The notes below the pieces were generated by a model. That model made no database searches, was not told the origin of the DNA, and saw only the letters and a list, made by a program, of their open reading frames with translations. A stretch of 64,000 nucleotides of DNA from Gnetum montanum. Taxonomy: Eukaryota; Streptophyta; Gnetopsida; Gnetales; Gnetaceae. Shown in pieces: positions 34,400 to 51,276 of this stretch. The stretch is from contig MNCI01034026.1 in assembly GCA_015680685.1 (NCBI GenBank), positions 618,905-682,904 of the forward strand. The letters are read 5' to 3'. Positions within the stretch are counted from its first letter, which is position 1. Each line of letters opens with the position of its first letter. Both the position numbers and the translations under genes were made by a program.

Positions 34400-36130
34400 T
34401 TTTGCTTAAAGTTGTAGCCAAATAGCAATATCTTTGAGAATCTAGTATTTGATACATGAAGAGAGGTCATAGTTATGCTCTATCGTTCAAAAATAATTGC
34501 ACACCAAAGCTTCCAAATAGAGTAGAGAATGAGTGGTCAAAGACAATTCCAGTGCAAAGTAATGAAGTAGACAACATAGGTTGATCACTAAGAAGGACTT
34601 CATTGATGCTTGGTTGAAAGTTGTTATAAATTCTAGATGTCCATTTCCAAGCATGTTGAGCAACAAGACACTAAAAAAAAAAAAAAAACATGAGAAAATG
34701 AGTCTTCACTTCTATTAAGAAGACAACGAGGAAAAACATTTTCCATATATTTAAGATGAGTGTTCGATAGGAAGACCTTGATAAATAAGATGCTATAAAA
34801 AATACAAATTTTAAGAAATGTAGGAGCTCTCCAATTTTCTTTTATTTTCCTTATCCAAAAGTGAAATGATAATTAGATTTTCTAGGCCTTATTAAATTTG
34901 TTATGAATAATTCATTCTTTCTAATAATCTCATAAGTAACTTTCAAATTAAAACAAAAAATATATATGCCATTATTCCAAAAGAAAAAAATCTAGAAAAG
35001 CCTAATGTAAATTGTTGTCAACTTTAAATAAATTCTCAAGATTAGAAATTAAATTTTCAAAATTCTTTGTCCTCTTTTCTATTTAAACCATAGAGGTTAG
35101 TAGCTTCATTCTAAGTAATCCATCTATCATGCACACACAAGAAATTGCAATGATACCAAATTTGCTTCAAGTGGTACATAATCTAGATGCATTAGTAGCC
35201 CAAGCTCCTTCATTAAAAGGAAACCACCATGGGCTAATTTGCTTAAGCATATCTTTTGAAACTATAATATGACTATAATTCCAGTATTTACTTAGCTTGC
35301 ATCATGTCTTCCAAATTTGTTTAAGAATTAAAACTAGGAATAGAAATGGCCTAAGGAAAAAAAGATGGTGAAAAAAGTTAGAAGACCAACTGTTATCATT
35401 CTTAGGTTTTTCTTGCATAAGGTTGTTTCTTAAAAGGAGCATCCAAACATTATCTCCATTAATGCACTTTGCAATCCATTTTTTTTTTTTGCAAGAGAAA
35501 TACTCTAGTTATAACAATTAATGAGACCAAGTCTTTCATTTTTCTTGCTACTAGTACAAATATACTAAGCAACTCTAGAAAAACCTTTTCTATGTTACTT
35601 AGCAAACCAAAGAAATCCATCAATTTTCTCATAAGAAGTTTTAGAAGGAGCCCAATAACTAGAGTAATAAATACAAGTTGATTGAAACATTTGCTTGATA
35701 ACCAAAACTTTAGTAGTAAGGGTGAGCTCTTTTTCTTTCTATTTTTCCATTTTTTTTTTCAATTTTATCAACTACATAATTCCATAAAATAGTAAGATTA
35801 AGCTCAAAGGAAAAAGATATTCCTAAAATTATAAAGATAGAATCTTTTTTCAAGAAAATTTAAAGCTTCAAAGTAATCTACTCATCAATATTACCATTAC
35901 AATAAATAATAGATTTTAGCCAATTTGAGAGTCATATAACATGTAGTAATCCTCCACTTTAGCTAAAAGAGTATTAATATGTTGTAGATAATTGTTGATC
36001 ATAAAAAAAAAATCATATGCAAAACACATGTTAAAAATTATATACCTTGATCATCCATTGAAATTCCCTTAATGAATTTTTTTTTATAAATCATAATGTA
36101 GATCTCAATTGAGTTATTAGTTTTAGGAGA
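34400..36130 (-). mobile_element. 5'-truncated LINE (L1-like) remnant
   Basis: Minus-strand translation across frames gives the late part of a plant LINE ORF2. Near 36030-35890, CFAYDFFFM (usual FADD) and LAKVEDYYMLYDSQIG (usual ...FE..SGL.IN) mark the reverse transcriptase. Near 35740-35440, LTTKVLVIKQMFQSTCIYYSSYW, KIDGFLWF and ERLGLINCYN match the post-RT region (usual GGLGI.N). Near 34790-34620, GLPIEHSS and KCFSSLSS match the zf-RVT type C-terminal domain. The catalytic Asp pair is lost and stops are common. It lies 300-800 bases upstream of SQD1 in the opposite direction. No target duplication or tail was identified. Confidence 0.6.
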
Positions 36131-40727
<4,597 letters not shown>

Positions 40728-41791
40728 TTCTACGCCTGCTCCTATCAGTTCAGAATGACTGGTCAAGTCTTCATTTGCAATGAGTGCTCGACACAAACAA
40801 AAATGAAGACCTGAGTTAGTACATAGCACTTCTAATGCTTGATTCCCCTTATGACTGGTCATTGCTATGCTATTAGTTTATTACTTTTATCATATGTATA
40901 ATGCAAAAATCTTTGTTCTTTTAGAAACGTAAGTGTTTTGTCAAATGATAAGTTTGTTCAGATTCTTAGTTATGTTTTACCTGTTCTGTTCTTCCTGATT
41001 ATTCCTTTTCTGTTACAAATGCAAATCTGTACTTTAGGTAGTACTGGTTTGTATGAAATAAATTCTTGTTTATTGAACATCTTTTTAATAGCTTATATTA
41101 TTTTGTTTCTCCAATTGATACATTTTCTAGTCCAAAAGTGTTACAAAACTCCTATGAAACATTTCAAGCATTATTTCATAACTGCATGTTCTTAGATAAA
41201 GGGTATATATTACCGGGTTAGTACACTAAGGAATATGTACTGTATTGTTAGTCAACCCTTTCTTTGAGTCTTTGGAAATGCGGTTTTTAACTTATTGAAA
41301 TTAATTATTTCATGACTAAACTCCTCATGCTTATTTACTATACAACCCAAGGGCAACTAGGTTGTGTCATGGGGCCGTTGCTTACTGCGTGCTTCTAAGT
41401 TTGGTCAGGAGAAATAATAATGCATGCTTTCCGTAATGAAATTCGTGCACATTCAAACTGCTTAACAAGATCAGCAACATTTAAAACACACCATTTCATA
41501 CTCTAGTGAAACGGTGGTTCAACTTAAACATTATATTTGAACATGCATTAAAACTTCAAATGTTCCTTTTTCAGGATTGTGTGTATTCGGAATCCAAACT
41601 TTTAAGATCAGGACATTCAACATCTGAAGTTCCACCGGTTGCCGAGATACATCGAAAACACCTTTATTTTTTTGGGCTACCTAGATTCTAGTTAATATAT
41701 TCAAAATAGATGAATTTCTTGGATGTTTTACCAATTTTGCTAAACGCCCAAAATGATACCAAGCATGTGAGAATTTCAGTGACACCAAACA
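40728..41791 (+). other. SQD1 3' UTR and spacer to element D
   Basis: The AATAAA at 41057 may end SQD1. The next few hundred bases show nothing. A weak exon-like patch (about 41573-41690, after TTTTTCAG) has no recognisable protein. Two copies of an ACCAARCATGTGAGA phrase lie at about 41758 and 41785; the second contains the left target duplication of element D, AAACA, at 41787-41791. Confidence 0.4.
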
Positions 41792-42367
41792 TGTGAGAGA
41801 TGTCTCCCGGTGGTGGTTCTCCTGGGCTATCCCCATGGTTCAGGGGCCATGGAACACTTTGAGGTGCCCTCAAGTGACTCTCAAGTGTTAGAAAACCCAC
41901 CCCGGCTTGGCAGTACCAAGTTAGCAACAAGATACCCTCCTATTGTAACTCTCTTCTAAGTCCTCTTCATTCCCCCTCTCACTGTGGAGAATTACATGGC
42001 CTTGATTCTATGGCGGTCGTAGATATGTAGGCAGCCAAGACTGGATAATTTTGGTGCGGTGCCAAGCCACACCTTGTACCAGATCGTGAGGGATCTAGGG
42101 TGAGGCATCTTCCCTTGTAGGTGCATCGTTTCCCCTTCCACCGATGTTGTCTACAAGGTTGTGTGTGCTTGTTTGCATGGTCCTCGTTTTGGAGTTGGTT
42201 ACCCTCCGTGAGGTGCGTTGCCATATATGTTAAGAAGTGATTTTGCTTGCACTCACTCTTGAGTTGCTTGCTTGCATGAGGCGTATTCCCCAGGTCTTCC
42301 ACCCCAGATCCATTGGATCTTAGTGAATTCCTTGGGGTGCCAACAACGTCAGAGCAATGTTGTTATA
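41792..42367 (+). repeat. 5' LTR of element D
   Basis: 576 bases. Strong matches to the right copy include CCCCATGGTTCA, GGCCATGGAACACTTTGAGG, AGATCGTGAGGGAT and CCTTGGGGTGCCA. The first 20 bases after TGTG differ between copies. The end is TTGTTATA here and TTGTTACA in the right copy. Confidence 0.8.
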
Positions 42368-42369
42368 GA

Positions 42370-42382
42370 TGGTATCATAGCG
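42370..42382 (+). other. Primer-binding site of element D
   Basis: TGGTATCATAGCG, one mismatch from the plant iMet-tRNA PBS core TGGTATCAGAGC, two bases after the LTR end. Confidence 0.75.
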
Positions 42383-45300
42383 TTTTTGAAATTGTGTTGT
42401 GATATGCATGTGCTCTTTGGTTGTGTTACTCCATAGAGGTTGTTCGATTAATGGTCCCTTCGAATTGATACCTAGGTGATCTAGGATCATATCCTTATGT
42501 ATTCTTGAAGAGTTGCTTGATGGCAATGTTCTACGCTCTTCATGAGGGTACAGATGTTAAATTGTGAGCAATTGATGTATGTTGCTCTCCTTGAGGATGT
42601 TAACGATTGCGTTGTGATGTCCTCCACTTGTTTACTTGTGGTTGGACTAGTTGTGATTGTATGTGATATGGTAAAGAGGAGTTCTATTGGCAATTTAAGA
42701 ATTTTGTTGCTCAAGGAGCTCTCATCTTTGGTCTCCAGTGATTCATCTGGGATGAATCGGACCAAGTCTTCGCTTTGGTTTTCACCCAGATGACATGTTT
42801 CGAGATGTCATTTGTTGAATTGTGCAGGATAGGATATCCTTGTACTCCCACTCACCCTAGATACAGTGAGTATGGGAAAATACAAATTGGGACAAGATGG
42901 TTCTAGGTACCTCAGGATGGAGGTCCTTTGGACATGTGCTCTTGGTGAGCCTTGTTCTGGGTGGATTAAGACAGTTGCTGGTACACTTTGTACGCTCGTG
43001 TTTGCGATTGTATGTTTGTCTATTTGTGTATGTGTGTCCTCTTGGTTGCGCTTTCAAATTTTGCATGTTTGTCATCTTCGTCGTGTCTATCGTTCGTAAC
43101 GCAAGGCTTGGTGTTTATGTGGTATGACGACTTATTGTTGGGAACGTTGAGGATGCATTTTGAGGCCATTTGTGCCATCCCAGAGCCAAATGTTTGTTGT
43201 CTTGTTTGACAACTTCTTGTGCGTGAGGCATGATTGCCCTTGTTGATCTTTGCAAGTTGTGCTCCCTTATTTGAGCTGGTTGTGTTGCCCTTGGGTTTGT
43301 GGCATCATTCTTTTGATTGGTGACATTTCTTGGTCACCTTGATTCGAAGACTACTGGTGTGGGTCATCCTATTGTTGGTTCTTGTTGAGACTGCACCTCT
43401 TTTGATGAGAGTCTTTCTTGTGGACTCATCCTCCGTGATGTTGCTCATCGTTATGAGAATCGGTTTTATGCAGACTTGTTGTTGGATAGACCTCGGTCTT
43501 CCACCTTATTTTTGAGTTGAGATGACGATTCTCTATTGCCCATGACTCATATGATTGTGTTGAGATTTTGATCTTGGTTGAAACTAGTCTTAGTTGCTAG
43601 GAATGATTGTTGTATATGAATCTTGGAATTCTGAGAGTGTGCTAGCTCTCTTTGGGTGTGCCTCATGATGAAATTGTTTATTTGAGCGTATCGAATTGAT
43701 CCATCAATGTTTTGCATGATTGATCTTTATGCATGTTGCTGAGGTCTTGCTTTTTATGATGTTGCAAGAGTGATATTACTCTGTTATATGATCATGCTTG
43801 ATGGTTGTGTATGAGGCTGATGTGCTGATTGTGTTCTGAGCTTTTTATGAAGGCTGATGTGCTCTTGGTGATGTTGGCATGCTTGGATGGTGTGTGCTTT
43901 GGTGAATGTCCTTCAGACAGGACAAATCTTGGGAACACTTTCTCTTGTGTTTCTGGACTGGCAAAGATCTTGTCCACAGATGATTGATGGTGTTTTGTAG
44001 CTTGAAATACAAACAAATTGGTTCGATGTGCTTGATCTTGATAACGGGTGGTTCACTGTGGCCATATGAATTACAATGGCATATTGAAATTCAAATCAAT
44101 GTGATGTTGCGATGTCTAGTGGTGGAGTAGAGTTGAGTTTTGGGTATTGGCACCTAGACTTGCTCTTCCATGTTGGATGCGATCGTGGAGCAATTGTGCA
44201 AATGTTGGGATGGTGGTCCATCCTTGAATAAATGATGTTACAGATACAGAAATTGTGATTTCTCTTGGTGGCCTTGCCTTGCTTGGTGGGCTTGAATGTG
44301 CTCAAAACACTTGAGCCTATGCTCTCATGATTGGGGGCTTCTAATAGGCTGTGCATGTTGGTCGGCTCTTGTGACTGATTGCTTTTGGTGCTATGGAGGG
44401 CTATGATGCGCTCTCATGGTTTGGGACTTATTGGTGCTTTCGTGGTCTATAGTGTGATTCCATGATAGGGGACTCATTGTGCCTAATAGGCTATGGTGTC
44501 TTGCTGAATTTTCCCATGTACTCTGTCCCTTATGTACACTAATGTATCACACAGTCCCTCCCTAATGTATTGTCCCATGTCTCTTGTGTAATGTTAATTC
44601 ATGTTGGTGTTCTCACCTCCTTGGTGGGATAGCAGAGTTGAGCATGATATTACTTGGTAAATCTTTCATTCTATGAGGGGTTATTCTCCATTCTGATGGA
44701 TGCCCTCTTCAATTCCTGAAATAATAAGGCAGGTGGTATTGAGACGGTTGTCTCCTTTTTGGGACCTAGAAGCAGTTGATGTTCTGGACTTGTTCCTAGC
44801 AGTTGCCCCATGTTTGTGAACTCTTGGGGTTTGTTTTCAGAGACAGAATGTTGTTACCTGGGTGAAATTCAAGGAACCTCCTTTGTGAGGCCACGCTATT
44901 GATGTTCCTTCTTGTAAGCAAGGCATGATCTTATGTACTCACTCAGCTTTTGGGGGCTTTAGAGGAACTTCCTTGTTGGGGTTCTCTGGTAGACCACCCT
45001 TATTGTAAACCCTTCGAGGATGAATCGTGTAGTGTTTTGAGTTGTAACTGATGTTGGTGAAGCCCATTCCGTGTAAAACTATCTTGAGGAACCAATCCTC
45101 CTATGGGTAAAATGTTGTTGTTGACTTGTGTCTATCGTTTGGGTTGAATGATAATAGGTAGTGGTGCGGCCTTGTCCACCACAATTGATGTAAACGGGCT
45201 TGACTGGGATGTATGAAACAAAAACCCAAATCTCCCAAGTTGAAACATAAATCTCTTTTGATAAAATTTCAAAGGGATGAACTGCTTGGTGTCTCGAGTT

Positions 45301-46754
45301 GTTCTCAAGGTGAAATTGAATTTGGGTAAGACTTGTGAACCCATGTCTTCCCTCAGCTAGTAACAGTTCGACGATATGGTTCTGTTGGCTATATTGACTA
45401 CTTGGGCGTGTATTATGGGCAAGGTGTAGCTGGGCTACTATACTTACCTATGGAAGAAACCTCCCAAAGAGGATCCTTCCATCAAGTGCAAAAATCTAAT
45501 GAAAGGTGTTGATCATGAGACTGGCAGTCGTTCTTGATACAGTGGGGAAATTCAAATTCTGGGAACCTCGATGTTCCTTGGAGAATTCATGATTTGGTTG
45601 CTCTCAGAGGTGACTCTATATTCTTTCCTAGACCTAGTGTTCAAAAAATGTGCTTGTCCCATAACTTGGAGTGGGAAGGATAGCTTGTATGTAGCAAGTG
45701 TGGTTGATCCTTCTCCATGAACAAGATATAATGGTTACATTCGATGATGTGCTTACGGTTGACATGAGGCGGGTGTACGGAGGATTGTCATGGGGTTGGC
45801 TGCCCAATAGATCCTCCACTTGTTCTAACATTCGAGCAGGCATTCTCGATGTTGGACAATCACAAAAGGTGTTGATGACAGTTTGGGATTGTTGTATGAT
45901 AGCCTCTTGGAGAAGTTTCCAAACAGATTTTTGGATCTTCTCTCTCATTGTGGCTATGGAATACTGTTGGATGGTGAATTGAGGTATGTGATGCTGGTGT
46001 CTGTGGACGGCAAGGTCAAGCTCAAAAGATCTGCCCTTGTACCTTGTTTGGAAGGGAGAAAATGCTTGACTCCCTTCATACCAGCTTAAACAGACATGAT
46101 GAAAAAAAAATGCGCATGGTACAAGTGCACATAGAATCAGTGCTTAGATGGTTGCACTGGTGAGACCCCATGGGTCTGAATGCGAGTAGCAGAACATGGA
46201 GTTCTGGCAAGCATGAGTTGCTTGCGGAGACATGGCTCTTTCGGAGCATGTCCTCCTTCTTGGTTTGATGTTCCCAAGTCCCTCACCATGGGTAGTGGCC
46301 CTGGTAAGCCCTCAAAATCAATGATTTAAAAAATAAAAAAGAATAAAAAAAATTAAAAAAATCGATGGGTTTTGAGATGCCATTCACAAAGGAACTTGGT
46401 AGGACTTGCGGAAGAGGAGCTATCTTTTTGCATAAGTATGGGTTTACGCAAGAAGAAATGTCTCTAGATTCTTAGAAGGGACGGATCTAGGGGACGCCTT
46501 AGAGACGTTGGCCCTTTGGGTTGGACAACTCCTGCTTGTTATAGAGTAGGGAAGTCTTTCGGCTTCCTCCAATTACCCTTGTGTTTCATGCAAGGCATTG
46601 GATGGAAGGGCGTATCAGGTGTTGGGGTTGGTATCTTCCTTCAAGCCTGGTGTTAGGGGATTTGACGGATCTTCGGAGTTGATGAAGTTCCAAACCCATA
46701 TAGAAGTGTATTTTTGAAGTTATCCTAGGCTCCGCTCCAAGGACGTTGCTTCTT
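42383..46754 (+). other. Interior of element D, no protein recognised
   Basis: Several open frames of 60-105 codons exist on both strands, none with retroelement or host motifs. A phrase about GATGTTCCTT is repeated near 44901 and 45571. A short A-rich patch is at 46323-46362. The interior may simply supply length for packaging, as in LARD elements. Confidence 0.5.
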
Positions 46755-47318
46755 TGTGCTGGGGGGCGCCCGGCCAGGGTGGTGGTTCTCTTGGGCTCTC
46801 CCCATGGTTCAAGGGCCATGGAACACTTTGAGGCACCCTCGGGTGACTCTCAAGTGTTAGAAAACCCACGTCAACTTGGCGGTACCAAGCTAGCACCAGG
46901 ATACCCTCTTGTTGTAACTCTCTTCTAAGTCCTCTTCATTCGCCCCCTCACCGTGGAGAACTACATGGCCCTGATTCCACGACGGTCGTAGATATGTAAG
47001 CAGGCAAGACTGGATAGTTTTGGTGCGGTGCCAGGCCACACCTTGTACCAGATCGTGAGGGATTTGGGGGAGAGGCACCTTCCCTTGTAGGTGCATCGTT
47101 TCCCCTCCCACTGATGTTGTCTACAAGGTTGTCTGTGTGCTTGTTTGCATGGTCCTCGTTTTGGAGTTGGTTGCCCTCCGTGAGGTGCATTGCCATATAT
47201 GTTAAGAAGCTATGATTCTGCTTGCTCGAGGCATATTTCTCAAGTCTTCCGCCCCATATCCATTGAATCTTAGTGAATTCCTTGGGGTGCCAGACAACGT
47301 TGCTGCAACGTTGTTACA
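46755..47318 (+). repeat. 3' LTR of element D
   Basis: 564 bases, TGTGCTGGGG...GTTGTTACA. The G/C-rich start (GGGGGGCGCCCGG) differs from the 5' copy. No clear purine tract precedes it, which is a weakness of the call. Confidence 0.75.
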
Positions 47319-49151
47319 AAACATGTGGTTATTGGAATAAAGATTAACGAAGAGAGCAATCTTGGCTATACCGAATTTATGATTGAAAGACTTGTTTCTT
47401 TACCAATTGGAATCATTCCTCCGCAGGAATGATGTTACTGTCATTGAACTTTTAAAAATACAGATAGATTATCACATATTTTATTACAGATGTTGTCTAA
47501 ATTTATTGCTTTGTTTAACATCCAAGAGTCCCTTCTGTGCATTGCAATGCGGTTTTTAAAGATACGCCTTACAGTTATATGAATTGATATCGGTTCTTTA
47601 AGATTTGTCTTAGAAGTTATATGAAATGATATTGTTTCGTTTCGTAGGTAGTTAAGATGATTTGCATATCTAAATGTGAAATGACATAATTTTTTGTCTT
47701 CTAAGCCTTATTACCATTGCATCTTATGAAGATTTTCATTCTAACAAGATTCACTTCTCTGCATTAAAGCTTTATGAGCTTTTTGCATTTTACATAAAAT
47801 CTAAACTAAAGATTTTTCAGACACCCTTGTGAAAATTAATATTCAATGTTTTATTATTGTCCAACCGTTAAGGACCGAGTTGTCAAATAATAATGGAGGT
47901 TAAAAATGAAACATTGATTTTGCTTTCCGTATGTTTAACGAACCTGCATCTCAACTCAGATCTCATAAACGTTTCCTAAGAACCACACCCGAAGCCAATA
48001 TATAGCCCTGGTATCGAAATCTTTTTCCAAAAACATAAAGTTTATATTTCAAAAATAGATCCTGTTTGACTTGCTTGGAGTTTTGCAAGACCAAAATCTT
48101 GCAATCCTATAACCTTGATAGTCATATTACTAAAGTATGTTATGTAAAGTGGGCCAACAATTGGATTGATCAAACTGAAAATGTTGAATCAAAATATAAT
48201 TATTTTTAGAAAACCAAATTAACAGAAGTACAGACTAAGATAGTTACAACACTACTCTTATAATTTCAAATGTCTCAATCTCAAATGAACCACAAGTGCT
48301 TGATAGCAGATCGAAACAAGAACGAAAGAAGTAGATAATTATAATAAGTAATTGGCTCTATACATTTTATTTAAAAACTATGAAAACTATAAAGATTACG
48401 AAAATAGTTTCATTTCTCCTGTAATGTTCCTAAGGAGGTTTAATATCTCAAAATTTAAATTTTGAAGAATTAATGATTTTTTTATCACTGATATCAGAAA
48501 TTACGAGTCCATTCGTCACATACAAACTACAGTGCATTTTACTATGATAAAGTTACGCATCTAACAGCAGCATGATAATTCAGTATCAAACAGCAGTGTA
48601 AAGTCATTGTGCTGTTGAAGATCGTAGATGGTTGCTTTCTGCTTACAGAAAAAATAGCTACCCCAACCAGCAAATTTGAAAAACCCGTGACTAAAGATTA
48701 TCGAAATTTGGTATTCTTGTGACCCGTAGGCTCCCTATAATAATTCATCTTAAAATCAAGTGTAAATTTTGAAATAAAAAAAATATAAAAACCAAAAAGT
48801 CACCGAAAAGTTTACCACTTTATTCATCCATTATTATTGAAAACAGGCTTTTCTGTTGATAACCTTAGGTTTTACATGGTTATCCGATATTTCCTGCAAC
48901 CCAGCAATTGAAAACAACTTTGATAAACATTTGTTATGAATTCAACTTGCAAAATGCAAGTCGCCCACCTTCTGATATCCAACAAAATCAGCTCCAAATA
49001 ATTCATTCAATATTGATAATTAAGCTAGTAAATACTCACATATGCTAAACTACAATTTATTCCTAACTGCCAGAATAATAGCATGATAAATATCATGAAA
49101 CGGGAACTACTGTTTAGAACTTGAAACATTCCCAGGAAAGCCTGACCAAGT
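47319..49151. other. Intergenic spacer, no gene seen
   Basis: AT-rich, unremarkable DNA between element D and the 3' end of the isomerase gene. The 3' UTR of the isomerase would lie at its right edge (minus strand). Confidence 0.5.
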
Positions 49152-50000
49152 CTACAATTTGGATGAAGGGCTGAAACCAAGCGACCGAGCAATTTCAGGA
49201 AAAGCAGATAATCTCATACTCAAATACACATCCTTGTTCCAATTCCTGGTTCCAAAATCATGTGCCATCTGCAAAGCGGCAGCTAGGGTTTCGTCAGAAT
49301 TCTTAAAATTGGCATCGACAAGGCCAAGGTTAAGCGCCATGGGAGCCGTGTATTTGAGGCCCCTGAGCAAAAGCTGTGTAAGCCACCTGCGCTCAATCTT
49401 ACTGGTCACAATGGGCATGACATCGGCTGAAATTGGTACTCCCACATCAACTTCACTCATGTAGAGAAAGCCTCTGTCAGTCCTCATCAGCCTGTAATCA
49501 TGAGCCAGCGCAAAGATCAATCCACCTGCAGCAGCATGCCCACGTATGGCTGCAATTGTTGGCACTTTGATGCCAATCAGGGTTGCTAACAGCCGTGGAT
49601 ATAGGCTCCTCCTTCTCGTTTCTGAACAATCCTCATCCCCTAGCAGCGGCACCACCGACTCGTTGCGTGAATCATGTGTTTCTTCTTTGACTTTGAGCCG
49701 CAGCAGCGATTTAGCCCAGTCCAGATCTAGGCCGTTTGAGAAGTAGTTGCCTTCGTTGGTAGTGATGAGGGCTGACGTAGATTCTGCATTTGCGTTCACA
49801 ATTTGCAAAGCCTCAATGATTTGGGATATCGAATATGGGTTCAATCTGTGATCGTCATGGCCTGTGAGTGTCAGAATATAGACACCCTCTTGCTTCTCCA
49901 GTCTGCAGTAGGAATCCGACGCCCCTTTCATCTTCACACCCTCACCGTCACCCGGAGCCTGAGCCTGAGCCTGAGCCTGTATTATTCTCTTCTTATCCAT
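49152..50000 (-). CDS. ECI: Peroxisomal enoyl-CoA delta-isomerase (ECI family)
   Basis: A single-exon frame of 282 codons. The enzyme shifts cis- or trans-3-enoyl-CoA to trans-2-enoyl-CoA so that unsaturated fatty acids can enter peroxisomal beta-oxidation. It is a crotonase-fold protein. Visible are CRLEKQEGVYILTLTG at the start of the domain, FSNGLDLDW (residues 87-95, first oxyanion loop), GHAAAGG (154-160, second loop) and MSEVDVG (181-187), whose Glu183 is the expected catalytic base. The last three residues are SKL, a type 1 peroxisome signal. Plant relatives are about 240 aa. The extra length comes from an N-terminal tail with an Ala-Gln repeat and an insert of about 30 charged residues near 104-134. 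The first ATG after an in-frame stop (TAG near 50099) is at 50000; the ATG at 49931 is an alternative start. It is intact. Confidence 0.93.
   Translation of the reverse strand: MDKKRIIQAQAQAQAPGDGEGVKMKGASDSYCRLEKQEGVYILTLTGHDDHRLNPYSISQIIEALQIVNANAESTSALITTNEGNYFSNGLDLDWAKSLLRLKVKEETHDSRNESVVPLLGDEDCSETRRRSLYPRLLATLIGIKVPTIAAIRGHAAAGGLIFALAHDYRLMRTDRGFLYMSEVDVGVPISADVMPIVTSKIERRWLTQLLLRGLKYTAPMALNLGLVDANFKNSDETLAAALQMAHDFGTRNWNKDVYLSMRLSAFPEIARSLGFSPSSKL
49956..49980 (-). repeat. GAGCCT hexamer repeat within the isomerase gene
   Basis: About four copies of a six-base unit (GAGCCT on the plus strand) encode alternating Ala-Gln at residues 9-15 of the isomerase. Being in frame, length changes would not break the protein. 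Confidence 0.8.
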
Positions 50001-50043
50001 TCTTGAGTAAGAAGGAGCAGGTTGTGAACCTCGTAACCAGCAA

Positions 50044-50121
50044 TTAACGACGCACTCTTGCCTTTTGCTTGCGGTTGAAATGATTGCCAAGTACCGCTAC
50101 CGTTGGTATGGTGTCTCCCAT
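50044..50121 (-). CDS. Possible upstream ORF (25 codons) of the isomerase gene
   Basis: An ATG at 50121 opens a 25-codon frame ending in TAA at 50044-50046, 43 bases before the isomerase ATG. It is in a different frame from the enzyme and ends in a basic stretch (KQKARVRR). If it is in the transcript it could lower translation of the main frame. The transcription start is unknown, so this is only a possibility. Confidence 0.3.
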   Translation of the reverse strand: MGDTIPTVAVLGNHFNRKQKARVRR

Positions 50122-51021
50122 TAAATAAGAGTATTCTATCACAAGGTTTCTTTATTATCTGCTGGACCTAGGGGCAGAGGGTGGAATTGAACCTATAAAC
50201 TCTTTACCAAGAGATGAGTGTCTTAAGTTTTTGGGGTGCTAAGTTTATTAGTTACTATTATTATTGTAATAACCATGTAGGAATACACCATAGAGTCCCA
50301 TCAAAATAGCTAATGCCAAATGCACATCCAAGGTTTACACACAACATACCACACAAATGGGGTGACCTAAGAGAGGGATGTTAGCTACTCCCTATATAAG
50401 GATTGTTCTCCTTGAAGATTTGAGAGTGATTGGTCCATAGATCTTTTTCAATCTCTAGAAGTAACTTCTTGAGGACTATGTCTACTTCACACAATTTTAC
50501 CATACGTACATTTCTTTACTTAAATTTCTTTCCATACAATCAATGATTTGAATAGGCTACTAAATATAACTTGCATTAGATTGAAGTGACATACTTTGCC
50601 ACTCAATCACATGACTTGGATCTTTAATATACTTTTGTAACATAGAAACATGAAAGACATCATCAATTTCTTGAAGTTAAGGTGGAAGATGAATTTGATA
50701 GGAGTAACACCCCACAAAGCCTTCCAAAGTGAAGCTAAACCTAGATATCAAAATGAAAACTAGCATCTACAAATTCATGCTATAAGAAAATCATGTTTTC
50801 CTAAGTCAAAATTGTCAGCAAGAAAAATGTAAAACATATACACTATATACATCAATCTTAATATTTGAACATAGCTCAACAACTATCAAAACCAATACCA
50901 TGAGCAAAATGATCAATCTCTTGATAAAATAAGTACAAAAGTACAATCACACACATAGGAAAGAAACCTCCATCCTCTCCATCAACCCTGTTGGCCTTCG
51001 ACACACCATTACCTACATAAG
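50122..51021. other. Spacer between isomerase gene and element E
   Basis: At 50183-50220 the minus strand reads GGTTCAATTCC, a good RNA polymerase III B box, preceded by CATCTCTTGGTAAAGAG, which is A-box-like but too close. This may be a fragment of a tRNA-derived SINE lying in the isomerase upstream region. The isomerase promoter must lie in this spacer but no TATA box is clear. Confidence 0.3.
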
Positions 51022-51057
51022 TGATGAATCACAAAATGGGCTACATCAACGAGCAAG

Positions 51058-51124
51058 CATTGATGCATCCCCATCAATGCATGATTTGATGCATTGATGT
51101 GGCATTTTTCTGTGCCTATATAAA
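51058..51124 (+). promoter_or_regulatory. U3 palindrome array and TATA box of element E
   Basis: CATTGATGCATCC, CATCAATGCATGA and TTTGATGCATTGATG form direct and inverted ATGCAT/TGATG copies just before TATATAAA (51117-51124). They take the place of the GATATC boxes of A and C. A similar cluster with TATATATAT is at 59735-59816 within the same element. Confidence 0.45.
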
Positions 51125-51276
51125 TGCATGCACCCATCGCATTTATGGCATTGTAGAGTCAATAGCCTAGAGAAGTTTTTGCAGTTTCTTTCTGCAACAA
51201 TTAGAATATTTTTTAGGTGCTTGCAGTAGGAGTCAAGGATTGTATAGATCCTTATTTGAGCACCAATGTACCTCGA

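Larger units (their letters stand above)
41792..47318 (+). mobile_element. Element D: non-coding LTR element with Met-tRNA type PBS
   Basis: Direct repeats at 41792-42367 and 46755-47318 start TGTG. The right copy ends TTACA, and AAACA flanks both sides (41787-41791 and 47319-47323), as expected for a 5-bp target duplication. The PBS TGGTATCATAGCG (42370-42382) matches the initiator Met-tRNA type typical of Ty1/copia (TGGTATCAGAGC). The 4.4-kb interior has no gag, protease, integrase, RT or RNase H motif that I can find in any frame. It is thus best called a LARD-like, non-autonomous copia derivative. It sits between the 3' ends of SQD1 and the isomerase gene. Interior base use is less AT-rich than the surrounding DNA. 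Confidence 0.75.

Noticed and set aside
41506-41691. Alternative last exon of SQD1
   Set aside because: It lies after the SQD1 stop and possible poly(A) signal, with no similarity to the family C-terminus.
42866-43209. Overlapping open frames rich in Cys, Val and Leu in element D
   Set aside because: Three frames are open at once in a T/G-rich stretch and none resembles a membrane or retroelement protein.
50001-50090. Longer isomerase start at 50090 adding 30 residues
   Set aside because: The codon at 50088-50090 is TTG, not ATG, and a stop lies just upstream in frame. The first ATG is at 50000.
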